A DNA stretch of 64,000 bases from Alphaproteobacteria bacterium (GTDB lineage: Bacteria > Pseudomonadota > Alphaproteobacteria > Micropepsales > Micropepsaceae): contig JAFBAL010000054.1 in NCBI GenBank assembly GCA_019247845.1, forward strand, positions 1 through 64,000, in the 5' to 3' direction. The notes beneath the pieces are model-generated. The model saw nothing but the letters and a program-made list of their open reading frames with translations, was not told where the DNA came from and did no database searches. Positions 45,912 to 55,257 of this stretch are shown piece after piece; position 1 is the first letter of the stretch; each line of letters starts with the position of its first letter. A program made the position numbers and the translations under genes.

Positions 45912-45986
45912 GTCCAAAGCCCTCCTTCAAGCGGCTTTGCCCGGCATCCCGCCGGAAAGATTGTTGCGGCCCCGGATGGGCGCCGC
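45912..45986 (-). promoter_or_regulatory. ROSE-like RNA thermometer upstream of hsp20
   Basis: Three successive hairpins occupy the leader on the minus strand. The outer two are GCGGC...GCCGC (45966-45986) and CCGGC-GGGAT-GCCGG (45941-45955). The last is CAAAGCC...GGCTTTG (45915-45939), whose loop contains the start-proximal AAGGAGG ribosome site. Multi-hairpin leaders with the last one masking the Shine-Dalgarno are the ROSE design, common on alphaproteobacterial hsp20 genes. Heat should melt the hairpin and allow translation. Confidence 0.65.
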
Positions 45987-46040
45987 GTAAAGAGAATGTG
46001 GGGTGTACAGCGGATTAATCAAGCTATTGTCCCCCGGATC

Positions 46041-47753
46041 ATGAACCAAGGCTTTCCCCGATCCACCGTCCTGCTCGACGACGCCACGCCCGGCCGCGAA
46101 CGGCTTTGGCGGTTCGCCGGCAATTGTGGCGTCATTCGGGCAGATGCCCTGAACGACGTTCCTGGAGCCTTCGCTCGCATGGAAATGGAACGCCGCCGGG
46201 GGCGGTTCGTGGCGGGGTATTTTTCCTATGAGCTGGGTCACCTGCTGGAACCAAAGCTCAATTCGCTGTTGCCGGAGCGCCGGGACGTGCCGCTGCTCTG
46301 GTTCGGTGTGTTCGAGCGGATGGAGGAGGGCAGGCTCGAGCCGGCCGGGCGCGCCTATACCGGACCGCTGCGGCATGAATGGGACGCATATGGCTATCAC
46401 GCGCGATTCAAGCGCGTGCGCGACTACATCGCCGCCGGCGACATCTATCAGGCGAACCTGAGCTTCCGCTCGCGCTTCGCTTTCGCCGGCGATCCGCGCG
46501 GCTTGTATGCGAGCCTGCGGGCGCGTTCCAACGCGGCCTATGGCGCCTATATCGACGACGGGGAGCGGCAGATCCTGTCGCTGTCGCCAGAGCTGTTCTT
46601 CGATCTCGCCGCGGATGGGCACATCGCCGCCAAGCCGATGAAGGGCACGATCGCGCGCGGGGCCGATCCCGCGTCCGACGACGCGGCGCGCGCGCGCCTG
46701 GCTGCCAGCGAGAAGGACCGCGCCGAGAACCTGATGATCGTCGATCTCCTGCGCAACGATCTCGGGCGCGTGGCCGAGCTGGGCAGCGTTTCGGTCGCCG
46801 ACCTCTTCGCGGTGGAGACCTATCCGACCTTGCACACGATGGTGTCGACGGTGAAGGCGCGGCTGAAGCAGGACGTGGGCATCGAGGGACTGGTGCGCGC
46901 GATCTTCCCCTGCGGCTCGGTGACCGGCGCCCCCAAGATCCGCGCCATGCAGATCATCCGCGAGCTCGAGGAAAGCCCGCGCGGACTCTATTGCGGCGCC
47001 ATCGGCTATTTCGCGCCGGACGGCGCGGCCAAATTCAACGTTGCAATCCGTACGCTGACGATATCGGGCGCCGAGGGCCGGCTCGGCATCGGCGGCGCCG
47101 TGGTGCAGGATTCGACGGCACAAAGCGAGTTCGACGAATGCCTGCTCAAGGCGCGCTATTACGAGGCCGCGCGCCGGCCGCTGGAGCTGATCGAGACCTT
47201 GGCCTCCGACGGCGGGCGGCTCGAGCGCCATCTCGAGCGCATGGCGCGCTCGGCCGCGTTCTTCGGCATCGCGTTCGACCGCGCCCGGCTCGTGTTGCCC
47301 GATCGCGCAGAGCCGTCGCGCCTGCGCATCGCGCTCGACGAAAGCGGCGCGTTCCATTGCGCCGCGGTACCGCTGGAGCCCGCGCCCGCGCGATGGACTT
47401 TCGCGATCTCGCCGCGGCGCGTGCTGAGCGACGACCCGCTCGCCCGGCACAAGACCAGCTGGCGCGAGCATCTCGAGCCGCTGCCCGGCGCCGACGAGAC
47501 GGTCTTCCTGAACGAGCGCGGCGAGGTCGCGGAAGGAAGCCGCAGCACCGTTTTCGTGAAGCGCGGCGGCGTTCTGCTGACGCCGCCGCTTTCGGCGGGC
47601 GTGCTCGATGGCGTGCTCCGGCGCGAGCTGCTGGACGAGGGCAGGGCGCGAGAGGCCACGCTCATGCCGCGCGACCTGGGCAAGGCCGAGGTCCTCCTCG
47701 GCAATTCGCTGCGCGGGTTGATCGCGGCGGTGCCCGTGCTCGAAACCGTTTAA
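46041..47753 (+). CDS. pabB: Aminodeoxychorismate synthase component I fused to aminodeoxychorismate lyase
   Basis: A 570-aa PabB-PabC fusion for p-aminobenzoate, the folate precursor, beginning at ATG 46041. The PabB part has IAAGDIYQANLSFRSRF, KPMKGTIARG, ENLMIVDLLRNDLGRV and GSVTGAPKIRAMQIIRELE. The PabC part, a PLP lyase (roughly residues 360-570), has HKTSWREHLE (lysine site) and FLNERGEVAEGSRSTVFV. The fusion puts successive steps in one chain. An N-terminal 100-residue region is shared with PabB relatives. The track ORF's upstream extension is a shadow. Confidence 0.94.
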   Translation: MNQGFPRSTVLLDDATPGRERLWRFAGNCGVIRADALNDVPGAFARMEMERRRGRFVAGYFSYELGHLLEPKLNSLLPERRDVPLLWFGVFERMEEGRLEPAGRAYTGPLRHEWDAYGYHARFKRVRDYIAAGDIYQANLSFRSRFAFAGDPRGLYASLRARSNAAYGAYIDDGERQILSLSPELFFDLAADGHIAAKPMKGTIARGADPASDDAARARLAASEKDRAENLMIVDLLRNDLGRVAELGSVSVADLFAVETYPTLHTMVSTVKARLKQDVGIEGLVRAIFPCGSVTGAPKIRAMQIIRELEESPRGLYCGAIGYFAPDGAAKFNVAIRTLTISGAEGRLGIGGAVVQDSTAQSEFDECLLKARYYEAARRPLELIETLASDGGRLERHLERMARSAAFFGIAFDRARLVLPDRAEPSRLRIALDESGAFHCAAVPLEPAPARWTFAISPRRVLSDDPLARHKTSWREHLEPLPGADETVFLNERGEVAEGSRSTVFVKRGGVLLTPPLSAGVLDGVLRRELLDEGRAREATLMPRDLGKAEVLLGNSLRGLIAAVPVLETV

Positions 47754-49317
47754 TCCGGCAGGTTCGCGATCAGGAACGGCAGGCCGTTCAGGTAATGCGG
47801 GTTCTCGGCCCAGACTGCCGCGCTGAAGCCCTGCGGCAGCCCGGACTGGAGCTGCGTCGTCGAAAGACCCGTGATGCCCGCGTCATTCGCGTGATTGCCG
47901 ACGCCTTTCGAGCCGTCGTTGATGCCGCTTTGGGTCATGTCCCAATAGGTGTTGAGCGTCGTGACGTTCTGATAGCGGTAGCCGATCAGTCCGCCGGCAT
48001 AGCCGCCCGCGCCCGCGCTCACCGTGCCGAAGGAATAGGACGCGACCACCGAGCTCACCGTGCTGGTGACGAAATGCACGCCGATCAGACCGCCCGCGGC
48101 GGCGCCCGCCCCCGCATGAACCGGCCCGCTGGCATAGCAGTTGGAAAGCGTGGATGTGTCGCTGCCGAAGGCGAGAAAATACCCGATCAATCCGCCGGCG
48201 GAAGCGAGCGGTCCGCCTTGGACCTGGTTGCGCACGGTGACAGCGCCGCCGGCCCAGGATTTCGTCACCAGTCCTGCGAATATGCCGATCAACCCGCCGG
48301 CATGGGAATCGTCCGTGACCGTCACGGCCGCCGTCGAATGCGAGTTGGCGACGGTGTTGATCGCGCCGCCGGTAATGGTGCCCGCCAGGCCGCCGGCGAA
48401 GGCGGCATGCGTGCCGCGTACGGTGCCGGCCGAGCTGGAAGACAGGATGCTGCTGCCGTTGCTCGAAAAGCCGACGATTCCGCCGATGTCGCAGGTGTGA
48501 CCGCCGGAGACGATGCCGCGCGTCGCGACGTTCTCGATGCGGCCGAAGCTCAAGCCCGCAACCGCGCCGACCTCGCAGTTGTTGCCGCCTTTGACCGCAA
48601 CGTCTTTGAGCACGAGGTTCTCGACCGCGCCGCCGAGGTCGATCCAGGCGAAGAGGCCGGCCCGCGGTCCGGTCGTGTTGACGCGCAGATGCGAGATCGT
48701 GTTGCCCAGCCCGTCGAAGGCGCCGGTGAAGTTCGTCGCGACCGGCGGCGCTGCATAGACGCCGTCCGGCGTCGCGTCATAGGCGCCCGACAGCGCGTAA
48801 TTGCCCGATGGCGCTGTGGCGACCGCGCTTGCCAGCGCCGCGATGCTGTCGACCAGCGTGAAGGCGTCGTCGTTTATGGTGAGGCTGTTCGAAGTCGACC
48901 AGAAATGCACGTTGCCGCTTCTGCCGAAGGACAGCGTGCCGCCCGAGAGCCCGTCATTGGTGGTGAGCGTCAATGCGCCCGGCCCGGCCACGTCGATGGT
49001 GTGGTCGATGCGGATGGAATGGCGCGCGTCCAGGGTCAGCCCATGGCCGTTCGCCCAGCTCAGCGGCGCGCTGACGGCGATGTCGTTTGCCTGCGTGCCC
49101 GCGACGAGCTTCACGTCGCCGAAGCCGAGCAGCTGCTTGATCTTCTTGATGCCGATCGAGGCGTCGGGGCCGTGGCGGTGCAGACGCGCGCGACGCAACT
49201 GACATTGGTCGTTGCGCCATAGGCGATCGCGAAAGCGGCCTGCGCGGTGCCGGCCGAACCGGCAAGCGCGATCGAGGAGAGAAGCGGAGCGAGGAGGGCG
49301 GCGAGGTTCTTTTGCAT
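47750..49317 (-). pseudogene. Secreted GLUG-repeat protein with a frameshift
   Basis: Two ORFs in different frames form one gene. The signal peptide and AFAIAYGATTNVSCVARVCTATAP come from the 49111-49320 frame, and DASIGIKKIKQLLGFGDVKL onward comes from the 47750-49198 frame. The intact paralog next door (49328-50860) reads ALAITYGQTTNLRCSGGVCVATAPDATFGIKEIQKRL across the same point, so one base is missing in the C run (GGGG on the plus strand at 49166-49169). Beyond the break the protein has several GLUG units such as GGLIGVHFVTSTVSSVVASYSFG and ends in PFLIANLPD. Start ATG 49317 has GAGGAGG in front. Either a recent pseudogene or a sequencing slip. Confidence 0.75.
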
Positions 49318-49327
49318 CATGGCCTCC

Positions 49328-50860
49328 TCAATTCGGCAGGTTGGAAAGCAGATAGGGCAGGCCGCCGTTGATGCCGGGGTCTCGTCCCCACACCGCCGGA
49401 TCGAAGCCCGAGGGCAGCGCCGCTTTCAGCGCCGCGTCGCTCAGGCCCGTGATGCCCGGCGCGCTGTCGATATTGCCCGCGCCGTGCGCCGGGTTCGAGA
49501 CGCCGCTGGTATCCAGGTCCCAATAGCTGGACGCGAAGCTCAAGCCTTCGGAATCGTATTCGCCGGTCATGCCGCCGACGAAGCTGCGCGCGCCGCCGCT
49601 GACCGCGCCGGTCGCGTAGACCGCCGAGATCGTTCCGTCGAAACGGCTGGCGCCGGTCAGTCCGCCGGCCAGCGCATCGGACCCGGCCGCGGCGTCTCCC
49701 GTGGCATGGGAATTGACGATCGAGACGCTCGCGCTGCGATCGGCATTGATCCCGACCAGCCCGCCGGCCGCGGACGCGCTATGGTTCGTGCCGTTGCCGG
49801 TCGTGGCGTTGGCCGACGACCATGAGCGGCTTATCGTGCCGGCATTGGCGGCGGCGAGGCCGCCGACGAAGGCCAGGCCGCTGCCCGAGAGCGCGCCTTT
49901 GCTCGACGAACGGTCGATCATGGCGCCGGCCAGGTTGTTGGCCGCGATCCCGCCCAGCCCGCCGCCGTTGGTGCTGCTCATCTGCACCTGCGCGTGGCAG
50001 TCGAGCACCGTTCCGGAATTCGATCCGACGACGCCGCCCATGTTCGACTGGATGGCGCTGAACGTGCCTTGCACGGAATTGCCGGTCAGCAGGCCCTGGT
50101 TCAGCACGGCGATCCCGCCGACCGTCTTGCCGTAGCGCCCCCAGAACCGGGCCGCCGTCAGCTTCAGATGCGCGACGCTGCCTTCCTTGGCCACCGAATA
50201 GAACAGGCCGGCAAACCCGTTTCCGGCGCTGTCCGGCCGCACCCGAAGATGCTCGATCGCGTGGCCCAGGCCGTCGAAAGCGCCGTGGAACAAGGTCGGG
50301 ACGGGAACGGAGAGATAGGTGCCGTGCGCATCGGCGTCCCAATCGGCGGCGAGCGCGTAGTTGTTCGAAGGATGCGCTGCGATGGCGCCGATCAGCGCGG
50401 GCAGGGAATTCACCAGCGCATAGGGCGCGTAGTTGATCGTCAGCGCGTTGGTCGTCGCCCAGAAATGGACGTTGCCGCCCGGACCGAAGGACAGCGTGCC
50501 GTCGGTGCGGCCGTCGTTGCTGGTGAGCGTGACGCCGCCCGGGCCCGCGACGTCGATCGTCTTGTCGATGCGGATGTCGTGCGCGGCGAAGAGCTCCAGA
50601 TCGTGCGCCGACGCCCAATGGAACGGCGCGTCGACCACGATGTCGCCTGCGAGATCATCGGCGACGACGGTCAGGTCGCCATAGGCCAGCCGCTTCTGGA
50701 TCTCCTTGATGCCGAAGGTCGCGTCGGGCGCGGTGGCGACGCAGACCCCACCGCTGCAGCGAAGGTTGGTGGTTTGTCCATAGGTGATGGCGAGCGCGGC
50801 ATGGGCTTCGCCGACGAGCGCCGCGCATAACGCGAACGCGGTTGTGCAAAGCCTGAGCAT
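49328..50860 (-). CDS. Secreted GLUG-repeat protein
   Basis: A 510-aa exported protein with signal peptide MLRLCTTAFALCAALVGEAHA. After an N-terminal filamentous-haemagglutinin-like segment (DLELFAAHDIRIDKTIDVAGPGGVTLTSNDG) come beta-helix-type GLUG repeats, for example AGGLVGINADRSASVSIVNSHATG and AGGLTGASRFDGTISAVYATG. Such proteins usually act as surface adhesins. It is the first gene of a tandem pair with the frameshifted paralog, 10 bases apart. No transporter partner is visible in the window. Confidence 0.8.
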   Translation of the reverse strand: MLRLCTTAFALCAALVGEAHAALAITYGQTTNLRCSGGVCVATAPDATFGIKEIQKRLAYGDLTVVADDLAGDIVVDAPFHWASAHDLELFAAHDIRIDKTIDVAGPGGVTLTSNDGRTDGTLSFGPGGNVHFWATTNALTINYAPYALVNSLPALIGAIAAHPSNNYALAADWDADAHGTYLSVPVPTLFHGAFDGLGHAIEHLRVRPDSAGNGFAGLFYSVAKEGSVAHLKLTAARFWGRYGKTVGGIAVLNQGLLTGNSVQGTFSAIQSNMGGVVGSNSGTVLDCHAQVQMSSTNGGGLGGIAANNLAGAMIDRSSSKGALSGSGLAFVGGLAAANAGTISRSWSSANATTGNGTNHSASAAGGLVGINADRSASVSIVNSHATGDAAAGSDALAGGLTGASRFDGTISAVYATGAVSGGARSFVGGMTGEYDSEGLSFASSYWDLDTSGVSNPAHGAGNIDSAPGITGLSDAALKAALPSGFDPAVWGRDPGINGGLPYLLSNLPN

Positions 50861-50896
50861 CGTGAACCTCCCGCCGGCGCGGGATGATAGCAGGCG

Positions 50897-51280
50897 TCAG
50901 ACGGAAGCGGCAGCCAGAATGCAAAGTTCCACGAGCGTGTAGGGAATGACCCAGCCGCCCGCCTCGGACATGGTCTCGATGCGCGTGCAATCCTGATCCA
51001 TCAGTTCGGGAAGCGTGCGCTTCGCAAGCCGCTTTTTTAGATCGGCCTCGGACAACTCTTCGAGCGGCGAGTCAAGATTGTGCATTTGAACGGCACGCCC
51101 GATCGCCGCGGCTTGGTCGGGATCGTCCAGCCGGTTCACCAGCTCGGCATACTCGCCATGCGCCCGCCGCTTGAAAAGCCTGGGCGCCTCGTAGGCCGCG
51201 CCGGCTATGACGGCCGCGCCGGCCGCGGCGATGCCGCCGATGGTCAGCGTGCGTCGGGAGAGCTTGGGCGGCGGGCTCAT
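50897..51280 (-). CDS. Small Tat-signal protein, probable GMC-oxidoreductase partner
   Basis: A 127-aa protein starting MSPPPKLSRRTLTIGGIAAAGAAVIAGAAY, a twin-arginine signal. The mature region is helical and resembles the gluconate 2-dehydrogenase subunit 3 group (LVNRLDDPDQAAAIGRAVQ...YTLVELCILAA). Its start overlaps the end of the GMC oxidoreductase gene by 4 bases. It would carry the catalytic subunit to the periplasm or help it mature, by analogy; no haem motif is present. Confidence 0.68.
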   Translation of the reverse strand: MSPPPKLSRRTLTIGGIAAAGAAVIAGAAYEAPRLFKRRAHGEYAELVNRLDDPDQAAAIGRAVQMHNLDSPLEELSEADLKKRLAKRTLPELMDQDCTRIETMSEAGGWVIPYTLVELCILAAASV

Positions 51281-52776
51281 GCGAACTGCTTCCTCAGATG
51301 CGCCGCCAGCCGCAGCGTCAGCGCCACCAGGTTCATCGTCGGGTTCGACGAGCCGTAGGTCGGGAACACCGAGCTGCCCGCGACGTAGAGATTGGCCACG
51401 CCGTGCACCTTGCCGTCGGCATCGACGACGCCGCGCTTGGGATCGGCGCTCATGCGCGTGGTGCCCATGTGGTGGTTGCCCCAGTCCATCACGGCCAGCC
51501 AGTCCGCATGGGTCTGCTGGTTGAGGCGGATCATGCCGATGCGGGCCGCGAGCAGCTGGCGGCCGAGCTCCTTCAAGGTCTGGCGGTAGTGCGCGAACAC
51601 GGAGTCGCTGACATGCATGTGCAGATTCAACCGCGGCATGCCCAGCGCGTCGCGCTCCGCGCCCAGCGCCAGCCGGCGGTTGGGGTCGGGCGCGAGCTCG
51701 AGCCCGCAGCCGAGCGAGAAGGCCTTGGCGTTGCTCGCATCGACGCCGAGCGCCGAGGCCGTGACCGAGACGGCCGCCTGGCCGAGCTCGTCGAGCTTGA
51801 CCGGGTTTTCGACCGTGGTCAGCGACCCCAGCACGTTGTGCGCGCGCTGATGCGCCTCAGTCGGCGAGAAGGTGGCGCGCAGGATCGCGTCCCTCACCGT
51901 CATGGTGTTCTGGTAGAACGGCGCCAGCCTGCCGTCGAACATCACCAGGGTGGCGGTGTCGCGCGGGATCGGATGATCGGCGAAGAAGCGCCCGACCATG
52001 CCGCTGTCGTTGCCGACGCCCGCTTGTGCGATGTCGTTCGAGGCGAGCAGCAGCCGCGCGTTCTCGATCGCGCCCGCGGCGATCACGGTCATGCGCGGCT
52101 TCACGGTGAAATGCCGGCCCGACAGGGTGGCGACGTCGAGATGGTCGAGGCTCGCGGCGTCGGGTGCCAGTCGCAATCCCGTCACGTTGGCGTTGGTGTA
52201 GAGCGATAGACGCGCGATGCGGCGCAGGTCGTCGGCATAGCGGTGGCCGAAATGCGTGGGCAGCACCGAGCCGCGCATCTTGCTGAACTGGAACCAGCTC
52301 GTATACACGCCGCCGTCACCGAGCGCGATCGGCGCGCCGAGCCTCTTCGCCCACCGCGCGCCGTCGTCATAGACCCAGGGGCCGGCCTCGACGAGGGACT
52401 GCGCGCGCTTGAAATAGGGCTCGATCTCGCTGCGCGTGAAGGGCCAGCCGGTATAGGGCAGCCAGTCGCGGGTCTCGAAGTCGATGGCGTCGAGCGGCCG
52501 GCACCAGCCGCCCCAATGGTTGGTGCTGCCGCCCAGATAGCGAAGCCTCGAGCTCTCGAGCTTCAGGTAGGGATAGCCCGTCTGGCCGCCGGCATAGAGG
52601 TCCTGGGTCTTGCCGTCGAAATGCATGCCGCCGCTCTCCAGCAGCACGACGCGGATCGGGTGCGGCGCCAGCGCGAGCGCCAGCGAAATGCCGGCGGGCC
52701 CGCCGCCGACGATCGCCAGATCGGTCTCGATGGTCGTGCCCGCGGGAACGTTGCGGGCGTCGATGAATGCGCTCAA
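51277..52776 (-). CDS. GMC family oxidoreductase
   Basis: A 499-aa FAD-dependent alcohol/sugar oxidoreductase. The FAD motif is ETDLAIVGGGPAGISLALALAPHPIRVVLLESGG, followed by YLGGSTNHWGGWCRPLDAIDF, and the C-terminal GMC signature is HHMGTTRMSADPKRGVVDADGKVHGVANLYVAGSSVFPTYGSSNPT, including the catalytic His. It has no signal peptide of its own and is coupled to a small Tat-signal protein. Substrate is unknown. Confidence 0.93.
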   Translation of the reverse strand: MSAFIDARNVPAGTTIETDLAIVGGGPAGISLALALAPHPIRVVLLESGGMHFDGKTQDLYAGGQTGYPYLKLESSRLRYLGGSTNHWGGWCRPLDAIDFETRDWLPYTGWPFTRSEIEPYFKRAQSLVEAGPWVYDDGARWAKRLGAPIALGDGGVYTSWFQFSKMRGSVLPTHFGHRYADDLRRIARLSLYTNANVTGLRLAPDAASLDHLDVATLSGRHFTVKPRMTVIAAGAIENARLLLASNDIAQAGVGNDSGMVGRFFADHPIPRDTATLVMFDGRLAPFYQNTMTVRDAILRATFSPTEAHQRAHNVLGSLTTVENPVKLDELGQAAVSVTASALGVDASNAKAFSLGCGLELAPDPNRRLALGAERDALGMPRLNLHMHVSDSVFAHYRQTLKELGRQLLAARIGMIRLNQQTHADWLAVMDWGNHHMGTTRMSADPKRGVVDADGKVHGVANLYVAGSSVFPTYGSSNPTMNLVALTLRLAAHLRKQFA

Positions 52777-52830
52777 AAGGGCCTTCCCTGCGGCTGGCGG
52801 CCAGAGGCTTAGGCTAGTGCGGCGGCCGGG

Positions 52831-53095
52831 TCAAAGTCTTGTCGCAGGTGTGGCGGTCAGCGGAGCCGCTTCTTGGCACGCGCGACCGGAGTGGGTTTTC
52901 ATATAGCGCTCGAACAGCACCGCCCGTTCGGAATCCGCGAAAGCAACATATGTCACAAGCCGCCAGGCTTGAACTTGGCTGTATGCGGCGAGCCGCCGGA
53001 ATTGTGTGCGGCCAAGCGGCAAGAAGGTCGTCGGTAGAGCCGACATATTCCTCGGCAGGATGCGAGATGCTCTGAAGAAGATAGACATACTTCAA
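52831..53095 (-). pseudogene. GIY-YIG endonuclease-like gene with two frameshifts
   Basis: MKYVYLLQSISHPAEEYVGSTDDLLA is the N terminus of a UPF0213-type GIY-YIG protein starting at TTG 53095. The next part, LAAHNSGGSPHTAKFKP, is in a second frame, and AWRLVTYVAFADSERAVLFERYMKTHSGRA is in a third. Adding one C at each of two short C runs (gccgc near 53015, aagcctgg near 52970) would restore one 88-aa reading frame. So it is either a recent pseudogene or affected by base-call deletions. The UPF0213 family is of unclear function. Confidence 0.8.
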
Positions 53096-53219
53096 GCGAA
53101 CCTCCCGGCAGCCCGTCTTCGCCTCATTCGCAGGCTACGCCAGGCAGGCTTCGCCTCCGCTATCGCGGCAGCATGCTATGCTTTTCAGTTTGCGCTCAAG
53201 GCCTGGCTTGCCAAGCGCA

Positions 53220-53238
53220 GCCTCCGCGAAGCGGAGGC
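53220..53238. terminator. Perfect GC-rich hairpin after tRNA-Ala
   Basis: GCCTCCGC-GAA-GCGGAGGC forms an 8-base-pair stem just past the 3' end of the minus-strand tRNA-Ala. No T run follows, so it may be an RNA 3' end or a REP-type element rather than a full intrinsic terminator. The surrounding 53110-53245 is full of related GCCTCCGC/GGCTTCGC words. Confidence 0.5.
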
Positions 53239-53244
53239 GAAGGC

Positions 53245-53320
53245 TGGTGGAGCTGAGCGGGATCGAACCGCTGACCTCGTGAATGCCATTCACGCGCTCT
53301 CCCAACTGAGCTACAGCCCC
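53245..53320 (-). tRNA. tRNA-Ala (anticodon GGC)
   Basis: Read on the minus strand: GGGGCTG acceptor, TAGCTCAGTTGGGAGAGC D arm, CGTGA-ATGGCAT-TCACG anticodon arm with GGC at positions 34-36, variable loop, GGTTCGATCCC T arm, CAGCTCC acceptor and A-CCA. All stems pair. It lies beside the TIGR02300 gene and aroA, as I recall in many alphaproteobacteria. Confidence 0.96.
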
Positions 53321-53359
53321 TTAACCGGGTAGGAGGGATAGGCCGGACGCTATTTAATT

Positions 53360-53851
53360 CTAGCGCTCGTCCTTTTCGATATCGGCGTCGATGATATCGG
53401 TAACGTCGTCTTCGTCCTCTTCGACTTCCTCGAGCAGGGCATTGTCGTCCTCGTCTTCGTCGTCCTCGACCTCGATGTCGGCGATGTCGCCCTCCTCGTC
53501 GGAATCGACGACCGACATGCCGGCGCTCTCGGGCTCGGGCTCTTCCTCGACGACCTCGTCGTCGTCGTCGGACATGGCCACGGGCGCCTCATCGGGCACG
53601 CTCTCGACGATCTCCTCGGACTCGGCGTCCTCGTTCTCGTCTTCGTTCTCCTCCTCGTCGTCGTCCGTCTGCGAGTTGACGGGGACGGCGGCGACGGGCT
53701 CGGGCTGGCGCGTGCGGCGTTGCTTGTACAGCGACTCAGGCTCGAAGCTGAACTGGCACTTCGGGCACTCGATGGGCCGCTTCTGTAGATCGTAGAAGCG
53801 CGCGGCGCATTGGGGGCAAACGCGCTTAACTCCGAGATCCGCCTTGACCAA
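53360..53851 (-). CDS. TIGR02300 family protein (acidic zinc-ribbon protein)
   Basis: A 163-aa protein beginning KADLGVKRVCPQCAARFYDLQKRPIECPKCQFSF: two CxxC pairs (zinc ribbon) and the FYDL motif define TIGR02300. The last 100 residues are almost all Asp/Glu (DDDEEENEDENEDAESEE, VEDDEDEDDNALLEEVEEDEDD) and are surely disordered. The family is alphaproteobacterial and of unknown role; an acidic tail plus zinc ribbon suggests a nucleic-acid-machinery partner. It is divergent from aroA. Confidence 0.92.
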   Translation of the reverse strand: MVKADLGVKRVCPQCAARFYDLQKRPIECPKCQFSFEPESLYKQRRTRQPEPVAAVPVNSQTDDDEEENEDENEDAESEEIVESVPDEAPVAMSDDDDEVVEEEPEPESAGMSVVDSDEEGDIADIEVEDDEDEDDNALLEEVEEDEDDVTDIIDADIEKDER

Positions 53852-53931
53852 AGTGATGCTTCCCGCGTGAAGATGGGTTTCCGAAAGGGGGGTCGTTTGC
53901 CACTTTCGGCCCGGCCTGTCAAAGAGGTTTT

Positions 53932-55257
53932 ATGGATCGCCCGCCGCCCCCCAATCCGCTCAAGGCCGCCCGTTCCGGGCCCCTCAAGGGGGCCGCCCAA
54001 GTCCCTGGCGACAAATCGATTTCCCACCGCGCGCTGATCCTGGGGAGCCTGGCCGTGGGCGAGACGCGGATCTCGGGGCTGCTCGAGGCGGAGGACGTTC
54101 TGAACACGGCCAAGGCGATGGCGGGCCTGGGCGCCGATCTGCTGCGCGACGGCGAGGGCGCGTGGCGGGTGTGGGGCCGGGGTGTCGGCGGCCTGGCCGA
54201 GCCGCAGGACGTGCTCGATTTCGGCAACAGCGGCACCGGCTCGCGGCTGGTGATGGGCGCCGTCGCGACGACGGCGATGCGCGCGACCTTCACCGGCGAC
54301 GCGTCGCTCCGGCGCCGGCCGATGCGGCGCGTGCTCGAGCCGCTGACCCTCTTCGGTGCAACATATGAGGCACGCGAGGGCGGGTTGATGCCGCTCACCT
54401 TGACCGGCGCCGCGCGGCCCCTGGCCATCGAGCACGAGGTCGCGGTCGCTTCGGCGCAGGTGAAATCGGCGCTGCTGCTTGCGGCGCTGAATGCGCCCGG
54501 CACCAGCCGCATCGTCCAGCCCATCGCGACGCGCGACCATACCGAGCGCATGCTCAAGGCCTTCGGCGCGAAGATCGCCGTCGATGGCGACGCGGTGGAG
54601 ATCGTGGGCGAGGCCGATCTCAAGCCTTGCGCCATCGAGGTGCCGCGCGATCCGTCCTCGGCGGCGTTCCCGCTGGTGGCGGCGCTGATCGTGCCCGGTT
54701 CGGAGATCAAGATCCCCGGCGTGCTGCTCAATCCGCGCCGCATCGGGCTGATCGATACGCTGAACGAGATGGGCGCGGACATCGCCGTCGACAACGCGCG
54801 CGACAGCGGCGGCGAGGCGGTGGGCGACCTCGTCGTGCGCGCGAGCGAGCTCAAAGGCGTCGAGGTGCCTGCCGAGCGCGCGCCGTCGATGATCGACGAA
54901 TACCCGGTGCTGGCCGTCGCGGCCGCGTTCGCGAGCGGCCGCACGACGATGCATGGGCTCGACGAGCTGCGCGTCAAGGAAAGCGACCGCCTTGCCGCCA
55001 TCGTCGCCGGACTGCGCGCCAACGGCGTCGAGGTGGAAGAGACGGACGACGGCATGGTCGTCGAGGGCCGCGGCGGCGGCGCGGTCGCGGGCGGCGGCAT
55101 CGTCGAGACCCACATGGACCACCGCATCGCCATGGCCTTCCTGGTGATGGGCCTGGCCGCGCGCGAACCGGTGACGGTCGACGACGCCTCGATGATCGCC
55201 ACCAGCTTCCCCGAGTTCGAGGAGGTGATGCGCGGGCTTGGGGCGATGCTGGAATGA
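53932..55257 (+). CDS. aroA: 3-phosphoshikimate 1-carboxyvinyltransferase (EPSP synthase)
   Basis: Adds the enolpyruvyl group of PEP to shikimate-3-phosphate in aromatic amino-acid synthesis. The 441-aa protein has the substrate loop [24 protein letters not shown], the PEP region [37 protein letters not shown] and the C-terminal [18 protein letters not shown]. It ends 4 bases into cmk. The start is ATG 53932. Confidence 0.97.
   Translation: MDRPPPPNPLKAARSGPLKGAAQVPGDKSISHRALILGSLAVGETRISGLLEAEDVLNTAKAMAGLGADLLRDGEGAWRVWGRGVGGLAEPQDVLDFGNSGTGSRLVMGAVATTAMRATFTGDASLRRRPMRRVLEPLTLFGATYEAREGGLMPLTLTGAARPLAIEHEVAVASAQVKSALLLAALNAPGTSRIVQPIATRDHTERMLKAFGAKIAVDGDAVEIVGEADLKPCAIEVPRDPSSAAFPLVAALIVPGSEIKIPGVLLNPRRIGLIDTLNEMGADIAVDNARDSGGEAVGDLVVRASELKGVEVPAERAPSMIDEYPVLAVAAAFASGRTTMHGLDELRVKESDRLAAIVAGLRANGVEVEETDDGMVVEGRGGGAVAGGGIVETHMDHRIAMAFLVMGLAAREPVTVDDASMIATSFPEFEEVMRGLGAMLE

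Noticed and set aside
46379-49222. 947-aa plus-strand ORF
   Set aside because: It overlaps pabB in another frame and the GLUG gene on the other strand; composition is typical of an out-of-frame read.
53391-53795. Ser-rich 134-aa plus-strand ORF
   Set aside because: The Ser run is the antisense reading of the Asp/Glu codons of the TIGR02300 acidic tail.
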